Assembly: GCA_000310025.1 (NCBI GenBank)
Contig: FN648792.1
Location: forward strand, 1-42,630
Direction: 5' to 3'
DNA length: 42,630 bases
From: Ectocarpus siliculosus
Taxonomy: Eukaryota > Sar > Phaeophyceae > Ectocarpales > Ectocarpaceae
This document shows positions 20,978 through 34,900 of the stretch, piece after piece. Below the pieces are notes generated by a model. It did no database searches, was not told where the DNA came from, and saw only the letters and a program-made list of their open reading frames with translations. Made by a program: the position numbers and the translations under genes. Position 1 is the first letter of the stretch. The number at the start of each line of letters is the position of its first letter.

Positions 20978-21085
20978 GATGTCCCTGCAGGGTGCCCACA
21001 GGAACCCTGTAGGGAAATCTGAACCCTGCAGGGTGCCCACAGGGTGTCCACAGGGTTGAAAGCCTGCAGGGTGGCCACAGGGCAG
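20978..21085. repeat. Short GC-rich repeat tract, CCTGCAGGGTGCCCACAGG units
   Basis: Variants of CCCTGCAGGGTGCCCACAGG recur about four times in 100 bp directly after the minisatellite. CCCTGCAGGG is itself a 10-bp palindrome. The tract begins with CAAGGTCGATG, also found in the 151-bp array near 6660. Confidence 0.75.
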
Positions 21086-21101
21086 GGCACAATGGCCACG
21101 G

Positions 21102-21155
21102 GTGTACTGCTGCTGTACCTCCGCGGAGCATATATATATATACAGCAGTACAATG
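21102..21155. other. Inverted repeat flanking an AT dinucleotide run
   Basis: GTACTGCTGCTGTA at about 21104 pairs with TACAGCAGTAC at about 21142, enclosing a (AT)n run and a CCGCGG palindrome. The arms are 10-11 bp. It could be the end of a small non-autonomous element or simply hairpin-prone DNA; no target-site duplication is evident. Confidence 0.45.
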
Positions 21156-22794
21156 ACATGTATTCTTGTAGCATGTAGACGTATTATTATTGTATATATA
21201 TGTGTTACTTACTACTGTGAGCTGCATACTGTAAATAAAGTAGTTAAAAGGGCGACCGACGGCGACGATCGAAGGAGCGACGGCGGCGCGATCGACGAAG
21301 GCGGCCCAGGGCCGCCCGATGGGCAGACCGACCGACGAACCTCTGTACTCAACTCTATACAATACCCTTACAGGATCCACCCTTCTTTAGTGTATAGGAT
21401 CCACCTTTTCGACAACACGTACTGCTCATTAGAAGACACAATGCTGTCGAACATCTTGCAATGTGCGCACACAATCGCGAGGGACGAGAATCTGACGAGA
21501 ATCTGACGAAGAATCTCCTTTTATCCTTTTATTTTTTTTGTGACCCTGCGAAGTATTTGCAGCGTATCTACAACAGACAAATCGTTTCTGCGGACAATCA
21601 ATGCAATCGGCGGCAACGCTGACGCGGAGGGAGGCACGACCACCACCAGCTGACGACCACACACACATACACCATTTGTGACAATTCGTGGCGCGATGAA
21701 AATCACCTTCCGGTAGAACGCTGGGATCCTTGCGATAGTGGTGCAGCCTTTCTTTGGTAGAGAACCGACACCGTACTTTGTAGGCAGTTACTACTACTGC
21801 TGTGCCTGTGAGGAGTGCGGGTTAACTGTCCGCGAGTAGTAAGTACATGTGAATCTCGCATGACATCATCATGCTATAAATAACTAGACTGCTATATGTA
21901 CTATGCATACGGCGGCGGCGGCATCGCTCATAAGGAATGGGGAATAATATCACAAGAGACGACCCGCAGCTCAGCCGATGGTGGTTCGTGACGGCACAGA
22001 TCCATCCGTGGGCCCCACAACTTGCTGCTGATTGATGTACAAAGTGCTTCTCGAGCCGTTTAGGGGTGCACAGCAGTTCAGCAACATGGCTGAACAATTC
22101 GGCAGCTGGTGGTAATTGCTTGGTGTTGCTGCACCCAGGGCTCAGCAATGAACGCCACCGCAAGACGGAAGCAGCAGTTGCAGCCGAACGGTCTGCTGCA
22201 GACGATAACACCACGTGATGACCATCAGAGTCGAGAGCCGATAAATAGCCCTATGATGATCCGTACGATTCATCATACGCCGAGGGGGGCAGGTGCTGGC
22301 GACCAACCCACACCTTCAAGATCCAGCGCGGCTCTTGTTTTCTGAGGCGGCAATCGGGCTATCATTTGAAATGAACCCGGTACGATATATATTGCCAGTG
22401 TTTTTATTCCATCGACAGGCGCCAGAACAGATGAAAAAACGCAGACGAATCTCTTCCGGTTCCATGAGAACTTTCTGACAGTCTATACCCCGAATAGCTT
22501 TTCCGTTTGATGGGATCGGACAGATCTCGTATCACGATCACTGCCGCTCGTATGAATTCGGTCCTCCTTTTCCGAACAAATGCTGGCATTGGGTAATAAA
22601 CATTTTTCCCTTTCCTCCCAAGGTCAGGTCGCCCGTCCCCTACACCGCTCATTCACACATCCCTTCTTTTCCCCCTTACCTTCTCCCTGCGGCGTCTTCG
22701 ATAGAAACTTTTCTCACCACCTCCTCCTCTCAGCACAGCACAGCGCTGCTGGCAGTAGCAGTAGTGGTAGCAGCATCAGAGCACGGACCACGCG
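21156..22794. other. Intergenic and probable promoter/5' UTR of the main gene
   Basis: No exon is supportable. The last ~200 bases before the ATG at 22795 are C/T-rich followed by AGCAG/TAGCAG-rich sequence (about 22735-22780), a plausible 5' UTR. No TATA box in clear position was identified. Confidence 0.4.
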
Positions 22795-25700
22795 ATGCGT
22801 GCCTACGCGTGTCTCGCGGCGCTGGCCGCCACGAAGGTGGCCGCGCACCCCCTCTGTTTCATCGACGACAAGCCGACTGACTATGACCAAGTTCTCACCT
22901 ACTGCGACAACTCCATCGCCATGTCCGGCGCTTGCTGCACGAACGAGGAAGAGGACATCGTGGAGGCCAACTTCAACGCCGCTTTTGGGGTAGGCGTGGT
23001 GCCCAGCACGGCGTGTGCTGCTCTCTACAAGCAGGTGGGTCAATCGTGATTTATTTTGTCGTATCAGAGGGTTTGTTTGCGAGCAGAGCGGTCGTACTTG
23101 ATATTATCTGTGGGTGAACATGGAATTGCCTCTTTTATTTTCCAGTGCGTTTGTTGGTGATGCGCACAACAGGCCCCTACAAGTACCCCCCCCGGCGGTT
23201 GTCACTCTCGCGCGTCCTCGTCTTGAGGACGGAGTCTGCCTCTTTGCTGTCGGGCTTTAGCGCTATGAATAAGATATGAGCGGAGGTTCAAAGAGTTGTG
23301 TTGGTGCCCGCCGGCAGATTTTCCTCTCTTTTTGCTTTTGGCCGGCGTGTGGCTGATCGGAGCTATATTTTTGAACTTCGTTGAGAGGAGAAGAGAACTT
23401 GACACCTCCGTTCGCTTTGTTCCGACGACACGATGATAGACAGCAGTGAACGGCACACGCGATCGTAGGTGCGCGTGCGCACAGCAATGACAGTCGTGCG
23501 TCCCGAGAGTGCAGCACAAGAACGTGACCTTGGTTTTTGCTGCCGTCTTTCCATGGGAATGGAGCGGGTCGGGGTATTGTTCGGTTGTTGCCCGCGCTAT
23601 CTAACGCGACCGAAATCCGACGAGAATAAAGGAAACAGAATGAGACCCAGCAGACAGACCAACAAACACATTATATTGCGTGCCGGCCACCCACCACGTG
23701 CTGCATCGTGCGCGTGGGCAGCGTGGGAGCAGCAGCAGCAGCAGCAGCCCTACTCCGCTTGCTGCTTATCTGCAAGCAGCCTGACACGTCAAAAAGAAAT
23801 GAAGAACGGGCACGGCGCCCCAACCGACAAAAATGAGAGGAGAAAAAACACAGAACAACGGCTGTCCACACGGCCACGGCCTATAATTTTTTCTTCTTGC
23901 CCTTGATAGTGTCCCGCAGGAGGATCCTGGCGTGCGCCATTCCGCGTGATAATACCCGTCACGCCAGGCCGGGCGGGTGCGCAGCAGCTGTTTACACTTT
24001 ATTGTCGGGTTAATAAGATGGACAAACTCCTACACCCGGCCGGCCCGGCCCCCGCCAGCGATTGCAGCAAGCTGCTGACTCACTAAATTTCCGTGAACAG
24101 ATTGTTTGCAACCAGCCACGAGACGCTTTCTTTCTCCTTTCCGGGCGGGGCGGCCGCTGGCCGGCCACAAATCTCGGGGAGCGGCTTGCGGAACGAATGA
24201 GGAAAGGCATGTCGCATGCAATGTGGGACGTGCACCCCATCGCGAGAAGCTCTAGCGCCGAGCTGACGATCCTGCTCTTTTACCGTCGCGGTCGGTGTTT
24301 ACTCTCATGTTTTAGTTTGTATTCCGTGTCTTCGCTTTGGTGGTTTTGTGAACCGACCCGAATATATTGAAGAATCGGATAAAACTACGCCGAGAAGAGC
24401 CTGACCACGAAACAGCCAGAGGGCAGCTGCTTGTTGTCCGTCCGGCGGTCTGTCGACGTTGTTGCTACCAAATTGCGGGCTGGCTCTCCCCCGGTTCTTC
24501 TGGAACACGGAAGAAAGAGCTTGCAAAGCTATACAAGGCGTGTTCTTTTGCCAAAATTTTCTAACGTCTTTCCTTGGCACCAACTGGGTTTGCAGCCTTT
24601 CGGGACGGACGTGAAGCGCGTCCGGTGTGTGTCAGCGCACGAACTGAGAGTTTCTCTCACGAGTTGTGCACTGCTGTCAATAATGTGTCCGCATACTACA
24701 CGCTCCCTACGGTTTGAAAAAGTCATTGTAGTCATCATCCCTTCCCTGTTGAGATGGGCGAGGGAGAGGTGAGGTTTCCTGACACGAACAGGACTCGGCC
24801 CTTCTTTCTGTGTAGCGCGCCCGTTAGATTCAGTCAAAACACAAGCGAGCAGTATTAAGGGGTGCGTGATTATCCCAGCACCACCACCGCAGAGAGTTCG
24901 AGGCAGTCTTCCCCATCCTTTCCTGGAATACAGTGATGAAGCCAGACAAAAAGTAATTTTTTTTCACATACCCCGACAACGACCACCGCGCGACAGCAAG
25001 AGAATCTCAACAGCTGGTACCACACGATTGCTGCGAATGCGGGATGATTGTCGAGGTGGTTGGTTGTGTCAGCAGCAAGTTGACGTAAATCGAACACAAA
25101 CCAGTGCGTGTCTCGGCGATCTTCCTCCTCTTGCTGTGGCAGCAACCAACCGTCGAGAGGCAGTCATCCGTTGCATCTATATACAGGTTGTTCATTACCG
25201 TATCGCACATCATCCGCAGCAGTATCGTCAAATCCCTGTAATTTATACCCTTTGTTGAGTTTGTGGAAGTCGTTGGTCGTCGGGTGAAGTCACACCGCCT
25301 GTGTTACCCCCGCCACGCCGAGTTAGCCTGTTCATGGTTATCATTCGCCTGAGTTGAAGCTTGAGCATTCCATTCGGGGTAAAATAGAACAAGCAGCCTT
25401 CGCAGGAAGGGCGAGATCCTCTCTCACGACGAAATTGCACCCAATATCGAAATATCTGCACGGCGCGTGGTTCGTTCGTCATACCTTCCTCGTAAGCATT
25501 CGTTGAAGAAGATGGTCGTTCGCATCTTCCTGCAAAGCAGTAGCTGAGTCTCCATCTTCTTTGCTTTTTTCGTCAACCCTCCTGGTGCTTGTACATTTCA
25601 CACTGACTCACGTCCTTCCACTGGTGATGATACACTGCTTCTGTGGCTTGGTCGCCTCGCTGTTTTGTCTTGGACGACCGGCCGGCTAACGGCGGGGATT

Positions 25701-25974
25701 GTGGGTGCGTGCGTTCGTACCGCGCGAAAAAATCACTCAACACAACCGAACCAGGTGGTGTGCGGAGTATGCCACTCGTACAGCGCCCACCTGTACGAGT
25801 ACCTGACGGACGGCGGCATGCTGGACGGGCTGACCATGAAGAGCGAGTTTTGCGAAGAGTTGGTCGACGAGTGCGCGGCGTACATCGAGTTCCCGACCTA
25901 CGACGGTACAAGCTACTGCGACCACCACACCGGTGGCGGGAACGACTTCTTCTGGTCTTACCCGTACGAGGAAC
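22795..25974 (+). other. Exons 1-2: signal peptide and folate-receptor-like Cys-rich domain
   Basis: Residues ~19-153 are rich in paired cysteines: [34 protein letters not shown] and [10 protein letters not shown], then [31 protein letters not shown] and SYCDHH. The spacing resembles the N-terminal folate-receptor-like domain of HHIP and HHIPL proteins (established family architecture). Intron 1 is 2,720 bp and I found no further exon in it. It carries a run of AGC triplets at about 23729-23748. Ligand-binding residues for folate were not assessed, and in HHIP relatives this domain is not known to need folate. Confidence 0.75.
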
Positions 25975-28900
25975 GTGAGTTCTTGGGGCCGGCTCGATCC
26001 AGGCCAACCTTTTTCCTATGTGTATGCTATTATTTTTCGGTGCGCTGTTTTAAGAAAAGTGTCTTGTCAAAGCTTTTCGCACCTCGAGGTGCCGTAGGAC
26101 GGGAGTCCATGGGGTCACTTCCACTCATCAACACACAAGTTTTTTTTTTGTTCGTAGAAAACATTTGTCTGCCTTCCTCTTCGAACGACCTCCCCGATTT
26201 ATCGTCTGGTCCTCACACTCCGTCGATCTGTTTGCATGAAACATCAGCGGAGATTTTCGAGCCCGGGCTTAACGAGGTTTTCCCCGACCTCGGCGACGGA
26301 GAACAGCCGGACGACACGGTTAGCGTCAGACAGGTGCGTGTTGGTGACGACTCTTCGGGACAAGGAACATACAGTCCCGGTCAGAGTCATTTCTTCAAGA
26401 TCGTCTCTGTCGCGCTGCACCCACAACACTGAAATGGGCGGTCAAATCTCACATTTTTCACATGTCGGCCTTTCGCGCGGCGTTTTATTGAGCGTGCCCC
26501 ACCCCCCCCCCCCCCCCCCCCCCCNNNNNNNNNNNNNNNNNNNNNNNNNNNNNNNNNNNNNNNNNNNNNNNNNNNNNNNNNNNNNNNNNNNNNNNNNNNN
26601 NNNNNNNNNNNNNNNNNNNNNNNNTGTTCCCCTTTCTTTTTAAAAACCCCCCCCGATTTTTTTTTGGGGCCCCCCCACCCCGGGATTTGTTTCCAAGAAA
26701 ACTCAGGGGGAATTTTTGGGCCCGGGTTTAAAGGGGTTTTTCCCCCCCTTGGGGGGGGGAAAACCCCGGGCCACCCGGTTTGGTTTAAAACGGGGGGGTT
26801 TGGGGGAGATTTTTTGGGGAAAAGAAAAAAACGTCCCGGTTAAAGTTCTTTTTTAAAAATTTTTTTTGGCCGGGCGCCCCCCCAACCCAAAAAAGGGGGG
26901 GAAAATTTCCCCTTTTTCCCCATTCGGCCTTTCCCGGGGGGTTTTTTTGGGGGGGCCCCCCCCCCCCCCCCCCCCCCCCCCGCTCCCCCGTGGCCGATAT
27001 TCCTCTTGTTTTTCCTTTTTGTTTGCCTCGGCCATACAGACCCCCGACGGCAGCCAGTGGTGGCTGTTGGGCATCGCGGGAGAAATCTACGCGGTGAGCA
27101 GCCAGATGTTCGTCTCGTATGACGACGTACGGTCGTGTTTGCCACCCTACCGTTTGGTTTTCTCACAGGGTGTTGTGGGTGGTGATGCGTGTCTTGTTCC
27201 GAGGGAATGATGCCTTGTGCATTGCTGAACCTTCTTCCCAAGTGAAAAAAGGATGTGTTTTTAAAAAGACAATTTGAAGTCTTCTAGGTTGTACATGCAA
27301 AAAAGGAGCAACGTTTGTGTGATTGTATTGGGTGCGGTTCTTTTGATTTCTTTGCCGGACACAGGTGGATTCCGACAACATGGATGACTCAGAACTGGTG
27401 ATCGACGTCTCCGGATCGGTTACTGGCGGCACCTTCTACGTGGACTACGAGGAGGTACGATGCGCGGGAACGGCATACTACTTTACACAAATGACTTCTC
27501 TGACGTTGTTTATGGGTCGGCTTGGAAGGCAGTTCCGACTTCGGTCGCCGAAATGCCAGTGACGTTCCACAGACCGTGAAACAATCAACATGTTAAGTGC
27601 TGCCGGTCGGTCCCACCTTGTATATCTGTTTTCCTGTTTTTTGCGCGTTTGTGCATGGACAGGGTCTGCTCGACGTAGCCTTCGGGCCTATGTTCAGCGA
27701 AAGCGGGTACCCGAACTACTTCTACGTGAGCTACACGGTCGACCTTAACGATGACGTGAGTGTCCTTGATGAAAGGCGGTGGTCTGATTTCTTGGGTTTG
27801 TTCTCCCATCTCGCCTGGTTGCGGTTTGTCGTCCCTGCTATGTTTGCGGTCCTGACCGTGTGTACATGATGCATGCATTTCAATATGCTGCTGCTGCGGG
27901 TTTGTAACGGGAAGGGCGTGGAAAGTGTTCGCCCAAAACTCGCTCTTCGGTGTGCTGTGTCGGGTCTCGTCCCACCTTAATTTCAATGCGTGGGTCGTGG
28001 TCGAGGAATCACCCCGTCTTTGTGTTTTTTTTTCGTTCTTCACTTCTTTCTCTTGTGCAGTTGATGCAACGCAACCGGCTTGCGAGGTTCACGTACATCC
28101 CGGGTGACCCGGAGGGCACCAAGGCTTCGGAAGAGGTCTTGCTCACCACCGTCCCCAAGTACAACAGCATCCACTCGGCCGGATGGCTCGGCTTCAAGCC
28201 GTCCGTGTACGGTAACGTGAGTTTTGGCGGCGTGCCGGTTTTTTGTTCCACCTATGGAGGAGACCCATGCGCGGCACGCGACGGCGGGTTTCTATCGAGA
28301 GGAAAATTCGAGCGAGTTTGAAACGCGGGTGACCGACGTACGTTTTTTGTGGCTTTTTCTGTGCTATTGTTTTACTGAAAAACGATTTTACTCTCACCAC
28401 ATTTGTTAATTGTTTGGTGTATCATTTTTTGTCCACAGTCCTCCCCCCAGGACCTCTACTGGACAACCGGCGACGGCGGGCCGCAAACTGACCCCGAGAA
28501 CCACAGCCAGGACACGCAGACCATGCTTGGCGCCATGATGCGTATTACTGTGCCTTCCGACGGCGATGGCTACACCATCCCCTCCGGCAACTATGGAGGT
28601 ATCGATCATCAGTCCGTCGATTTGCGTGTTTTCTTTTTTCTCCTGACGGCCTGTGGAGGCGTTGCAATGCAGTTTTCTTTTCGTCCCTCCCTCGTGTGTG
28701 TGTGTTGATTTTTTCTTCCTCGTCTTGTGGTCTAGGGATGGGTGTGTGGGGAAGTTCTCGTTTTCTCACACGACACGATATTATTGAAGTTTTTTGTTTT
28801 TCCTTTTTCTCACCAGCCGGTGTGTTCTTTCGTTGTTTAGCGTGGTGACGACAATGAATGAACCCACAATGATTTCGTCCACCACCAGGTGGTGCTTTGG

Positions 28901-31900
28901 ACGAGATCTGCGCGATCGGCTTCCGCAACCCGTGGCGGTGCAGCTTCGACCGCGAGAACGACAACCTCTACTGCGGTGACGTCGGACACACGTTTGTGGA
29001 GGAAATCGACCTTGTGGAGTGAGTTTTCCAGGGAGGAACTCTCTCATGCATGCCTACGGCAGCATGGAAGGCAGCGCGTCTCATAATGTTTGTGATGGAG
29101 GTTCGCGGCCTGGGGTCTTGCTTGGTTTCGACCTCGAGCTCTCGCACGCATGCAACACTCGTCTCGAATTGGGCCAAACTGTCCTTCAGGCCCGTGTTGT
29201 CTTTGGGCGACAAAAGTGTTAAAAGTGATCCAGCGCCCGTTGTTGTTTCCGATGATGGCACACACACACACACACAGGTGCGGCAACAACTACGGGTGGT
29301 CGAGATTCGAGGGCTCCCGCTGCCAGGAGGCCGTGGAGGACAACGAGTTCAACCCTGCCTGCGACGGTATCAGCCGCTCTGGCTTTACGTTCCCTCTCTA
29401 CGAGTACTGCCACCCCGACTACCAGTCAACCGGGGACGATGAGTTCACCGCTGGTAACGACATCTGCGGCGACCGCGTTCTTCTCGGTAACGCCGTTATC
29501 GGAGGTTACGTATACCGCGGTAACTACTTCTCGGACCTCCTGAACGGCGCCTACATCTTCGGAGACAGCACCATGAAGTGAGCATTGGGGCAGGTTGTGG
29601 CTCTTTTTGGTGTTGGCTTGGGCAAGGCTGTTGAATGAGCGGCTTACCGTTGAAGGTTGTGGTGACTTAGCTTTTTGTCCGCTCTCGGGTTGTTGGGTAC
29701 GTGTGCGTGCTAAGGACCCTTGGCAAGGATTTTGGATCCTCATCCTTGATTCTGTTTTGGCCGGTGCTCCTTCGATTTCGATGTTCAGGAACATCTACTA
29801 CCTCGTGGAGGAAGATGGCGGCTGGAGTCTCGGCACGATCATCAGCGACGCGAGCGTGCAGATCATCAGCTTCTCCGAGGACATCAACGTAAGAAGCGCA
29901 TAAAGACGTGCTGTCGTCTGCATGACCGCCCTGTATTCTACTATTATTTAATAGTCTTGTCTGCAAGCGTCAAGCAGTCTTTTTTTTTCCCGAATTTGCT
30001 TGGTGCAACCAGAGCAAGTGCCAATGCATGTGCCTCTTTCGGTTCACAACACGGCTGCTCCTACTGGACGGTTGGGTTGAGTTTGAAAGGCAATGAACCG
30101 GGACTTCTCGACGCCCTTTTTCATGTTTTTTTGCCTATTATCTCATGCGCATTGTTTAGTCCGTTTCCGCATCGTGCTGTGTGCTGAACGCCGCTACTGT
30201 AACTTTACCTGATCTGTCTTGGCTGGACAGGGTGAGATCGTGCTCCTCGACCTCCAGCACAACATCTACCACATGCCCTGCGGGGACCTGTGCGCCACGA
30301 CCTGCCTGGACCAGACCGAGGACCAGCCGACTTACGATGTACGTTCTTACACCTCGATGGTTGACGACCGGCTGTTTGGTTCAAAGGGGATTCCGGTTTC
30401 CCTCGACTCACTTACGGACTTCAAAGTGATTGTGTATTCATGTAGGTAGGATATATCTTCTTGAAAGTGATTCGGGCGTGTGTGCTCGTCATCGCTGTTG
30501 AGTTCTGCACAACTTGTTGTGCGCGTTGCTGACAATCCGTGATTTTTATTGGTGTTGGATGGGAAGGCTCTGTTGGTGGGTTGACCCTTCCCGTCCGTCC
30601 CGTAAAAGCCTGCGAACAGTGACGCGAACGTTTTTCTCTTCCGAGCAACAATCAAAAACCAACCTTTCGCGCCCCTTTCCTCCACACGGTCGACAGTCCG
30701 TGGGTTGCTTCGCCGACGAGGTTGACGACCGCGCGCTGCCCGACCAAGCCGACAACTGTGGCGAGGGCGAGACGGCCATGAGCCCCTCGGTAAGTTGGTT
30801 GCGACAGCAGCGTGTGACGCCAGGTTAACCATTATTATTGTTTTTGGTGTAACAAAAAATCGCGCCGCATGGACGACGAAAATTCCCTAAAATTCCCAGG
30901 TGCTGTTACCCAGACTGTGGCTTTTTTTCGACCTTGACCGCCACGCTCGTTCTCTTAACGATGGGTTCGCCGTCCCTGTGCGTTTCTGTTGCCTCTTCAT
31001 TTCTTCTTGGCGCAGATCTGCGCCTCGTACTGCGAGACTCAGGGCGCGACCTATTTCGGCGTTGAGTTTTCGTACGAGGTAAGTGAGGCTGATGTCCGAT
31101 ACAGCCACGTTTACCATCGCTCGCAGATCTAGCCAGCATGTACCGCATTTCGTTGACTACAAGTACATCCCCGAGCTGTCGTGGTTCGTTTACTTCCCGA
31201 TGATGTAGTGTGTGGCGCAACTGTAGCGCATTATTTGGTGTCGAGCTTGACATTGACGTTGACGAAACCCCCCCGCTTTGTTTATCTTGACGTCTGGCCT
31301 CTCTCGGTCCTGTTCCGTCGCGGTCTCCGTTGTTGTGGACTCCTGCTTGACGCTTCGGTCTTTACCCCGACCTAGTGCTTCTGCGGCTCTTCCACCGCCG
31401 ACTTCGACAAGCACGGATCGTTGCCCGACTCGGAATGCGAATACCTGTGCGATGTAAGTGTGGGATGGAGCGATAAAGACCCGCTGAAGGACCCGTAGTC
31501 TGGTATGAGCACGAGGCGTCGGTTTGTTCCATCACGTGTGGTTTTCTCGGCCTACATATTTTGGCTCGGGGAGCGTTCATTTCTAAGATTGTTGTCATGT
31601 TGGTTGATGCCTGAACTAACATTTCCGTTTTCACGTCCCTCTTTTTCAGGCTAACCCGGACCAGTTCTGCGGTGGATTTGGTGCGATTGAGGTGAGGTTC
31701 ACGCCCAACACCTCCGTTTTCAAATGCAACACATGGGTGTGGTGATGTGGTGTATGGTGTCTACCTGACGCGTAGCGTTGTACGGATTTCACCGAGGAGT
31801 GACGGTACCCGTTTTGGGACTTGACTCTACTCCCTGCCGGCGGGCGTACCAGATGTTCGAGGTGTTGAGCAATTCGTTCTGTTGTAATAAGCGCAAGAAA

Positions 31901-34900
31901 AACTCGCCAGACGCCCACTCCCATTTCGTATTTTCGCTATTGTGCTGATTTTTGTATTTAGGCCTTGACGATTGGGCCATTCCTTCCGTCCCTCTCTTCC
32001 TTGCCTTTATCTTGACCGTTACCCCGCCTCCCACCCGTTGATGATCAGGTCTTCACGATCGAAGCCCCGGCTGAAACCGAGGCTCCCGCGACCTCTCCTC
32101 TCGTGGCCCAGCCTATCGAGCCCATCGCCCCCTCTCCCACAACCCCCACAACTCCTACCCCATCGGACGCCAGCTACCTTGGCTGCTTCGGAGACGCCGA
32201 TGACCGCGTGTTCCCGGAGTCCACGTCGTCTTCCTCAATGACCACTGCGGTGAGAGACAAGAGAGCGTGCGTGTCTTGTCGACGGCTGGTGGCGATCGGA
32301 ACGTGATGACTGCTGAGCGGACGGACATGCTCCCTTTTTTTATTGCCCTCTTGCTTGTCAGGCCGCCTGTCATTTGTGTTCGTGTGTGTGTGTTTCGTGT
32401 TTGGAAGGGCGTTTTTTCGTCCTGCACGCTGACATTGTTGCTCCTGTTCCCTTCTACCCCCTTCCCTGCCCCCTGTTGCGGACATGAACAGACGTGCGCG
32501 GCGTTCTGCTCCGACTACGCCTACTACGCTACTCAGTACGGAGTAGAGGTGAGGGAGACAGACTTCCAAGCATTCCTGGTGTTGCTTGATTGTTGAGGAC
32601 GTCATGGGTGGAAACTATTGCGTGGAGTTTCTACTTTTTTTAACAAACTTGAAGAAGCACGCGTGCCTGCGCCCGGACATTCAAAGTACTGTTATTTTCG
32701 GCCCTGACCTTCCCATGAACCGATACACACTTACACATGCTGTCCCGTGTTTCTTTGTTGGTGCCCTCCTACATCATGACAGTGCTGGTGCGGCAACAAC
32801 GACGCCTACGACATTTACGGTGTTGCTGACTGCGACATAGCATGCTCTGGTGATGCCAGCGACATCTGCGGCGGGGACTTCGCCATGTCGGTGCGTGAGC
32901 GCTGTTATCCGTCCACCTGCATATCGTTGCATCACAAAACGGGTTCCACAGAGTCTGCGCGACCTCTGCCTAGACTCTCTTGACGTATTTTCGCGTAGGC
33001 TGCCAAGTGTGGTTTGGGTGTAAGATAGAATCGGCGGCGATGTTGGGCATCGGTTTTATTCATTCTGTTCCGCGTCTCTGCTCCGCCTGTTGCAGGTGTA
33101 CTCGACTGGCTCCGAGCCCGTGGAGACGCCGACGCCCGTGGACGTGGTCGATCCTACCGACCCCACTTACCTTGGCTGCTTCGGCGACTCGCAAACTGAA
33201 CGCGTCTTCCCGGTCACCACCGACTCCGGCTCCATGACCACTGCGGTAAGCAAACGAGTGTTGTCTCTGCCCCCCCCCTCCTCGACCGGATGGCCGTTGA
33301 GAACGTAGCAACCCGACCTGGGTGTTTGGATGTGAAATCATCAGAAGAGATGGGAAGGGAACGGCGTCGACGCATATCGACTTGCGATGGATGATGTTTT
33401 GCCCGTTATGCCTGCTCCTAACCTCTGGTGCCTGGTCCGCTTGTCGCCTTTGTCGAACACGACGCGACGCTATCGCCGATAATTCGAAACAACGCAGTTC
33501 TGCGCCGCCTTCTGCGCTGACTACGCCTACTACGGAACCCAGTACGGTGAAGAGGTGAGTTTAGACTTGGACGCGAGCCATTGTTGGCAGTTCAGGGTTA
33601 CCGTACCGGTTTGTTGTGACTTGGAAAGACAGCCGTTTAGTGGTGTACGTGCCATGTTCGGACGTAGTGGGCGATGGAACGGAGAATCTGCTCCCGAGGT
33701 GGGGAACGGTGATAGATGGTCGTGAAACGAGGCTTCGGCTGCCGAGGATGTAGGAGGCGAAGCGATGGCTTCGGACGAAGTCTCAGGTCGTCAGCTTGAA
33801 CGCGGTTCATGGCGTTACATCAAAACCTCGTCGGCTCATGTAGTAATGACGCCCGTTACCCATTGTTCATTCTGATGTAGCCAACGCGGTTCCTTACCCT
33901 TGCAATGTCTTGTGTAGTCATGCTGACAACGCCATCCCCGACCCTTGAAACCGCAGTGCTGGTGCGGCAACAACTCCGCGTACGACACCAACGGTGCGGC
34001 AACTTGCGACATGGCGTGCTCTGGTGATGCCGATGAGATCTGCGGAGGCTTCGACGCCATGTCGGTGCGTAAGCACAGCCATTAACTGCTGTGCGTCTCG
34101 ATGGTCCGTTGGTGGAGGTCTTGCGTGTGCTGCAGCAGAGCTGCGTTGTTCAATCACTCATGTTTTTGAACTTTGTCCTCGGCAGTGCCTAGCATACTTC
34201 CGCCTGTCTTGTCGGTTGTTGTCGCGTAGGGTAGGATTTTTTTTTTTTTACGTTTCGGGAAGCGCCTCACATCCATCTGTTGCATTCCCCATCTAACCAA
34301 TCCTCTTTTGGTGGGTCTCGTCCTCGCTCTCCGCCGCCGCAGATCTACTCGACCGGCTCCGACCCCGTCGAGACCCCGACGCCGGTGGACGTGGTGGAGA
34401 CGCCGACGCCCGTGGACGTGGTGGAGACCCCGACCCCTGTGGACGTGGTCGATCCCGCCGACCCCACGTTCCTCGGATGCTTCGGCGACTCGCAAACTGA
34501 ACGCGTCTTCCCGGTCACGACCGCCTCCGGCTCCATGACCACTGCGGTGAGCAGAAGCGTGTTTTGGGTGGCCTCGCCCGACTGGATGGCCGTTAAGAAC
34601 GTAGCAACCCGACGTGGGTGTTTCGGTATGATGGCGTAAGAATGGCGAAAGGGTTGGCTGCTTGCTCTTCTCCTTTACGACCGTTAGTCGTGGTGACATT
34701 CGGTGGTTGATGTCTCCTTAGTTGACGGCTTTCACGCATATCGACTGGCGATGGATGATCGTTCGCCCGTTCTGCCTGCTCCTAACCTCTGGTGCATGCT
34801 GCGGTTGTCGCCTCCGTCGAACACAACGCGACGTTATCATCGATGTTACAAAAAACAACGCAGGCCTGCGCCAGCTTCTGCTCTGACTACGCCTACTACG

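Larger units (their letters stand above)
26158..30338 (+). other. Exons 3-12: glucose/sorbosone-dehydrogenase-type beta-propeller
   Basis: Family landmarks appear in order: the entry strand ([18 protein letters not shown]), [20 protein letters not shown] and [87 protein letters not shown] and FGD, then the closing strand with [15 protein letters not shown]. This is the order seen in soluble quinoprotein glucose dehydrogenases and HHIP-like proteins. The His at about residue 340 aligns with the catalytic His of soluble glucose dehydrogenase, but cofactor binding cannot be inferred from that alone. Additional cysteine pairs suggest an extracellular, disulphide-bonded propeller. Confidence 0.82.

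Noticed and set aside
26842-27241. Gly/Pro/Lys-rich ORFs around 26.84-27.24 kb
   Set aside because: They are translated from the homopolymer-smeared artefact and poly-C run.
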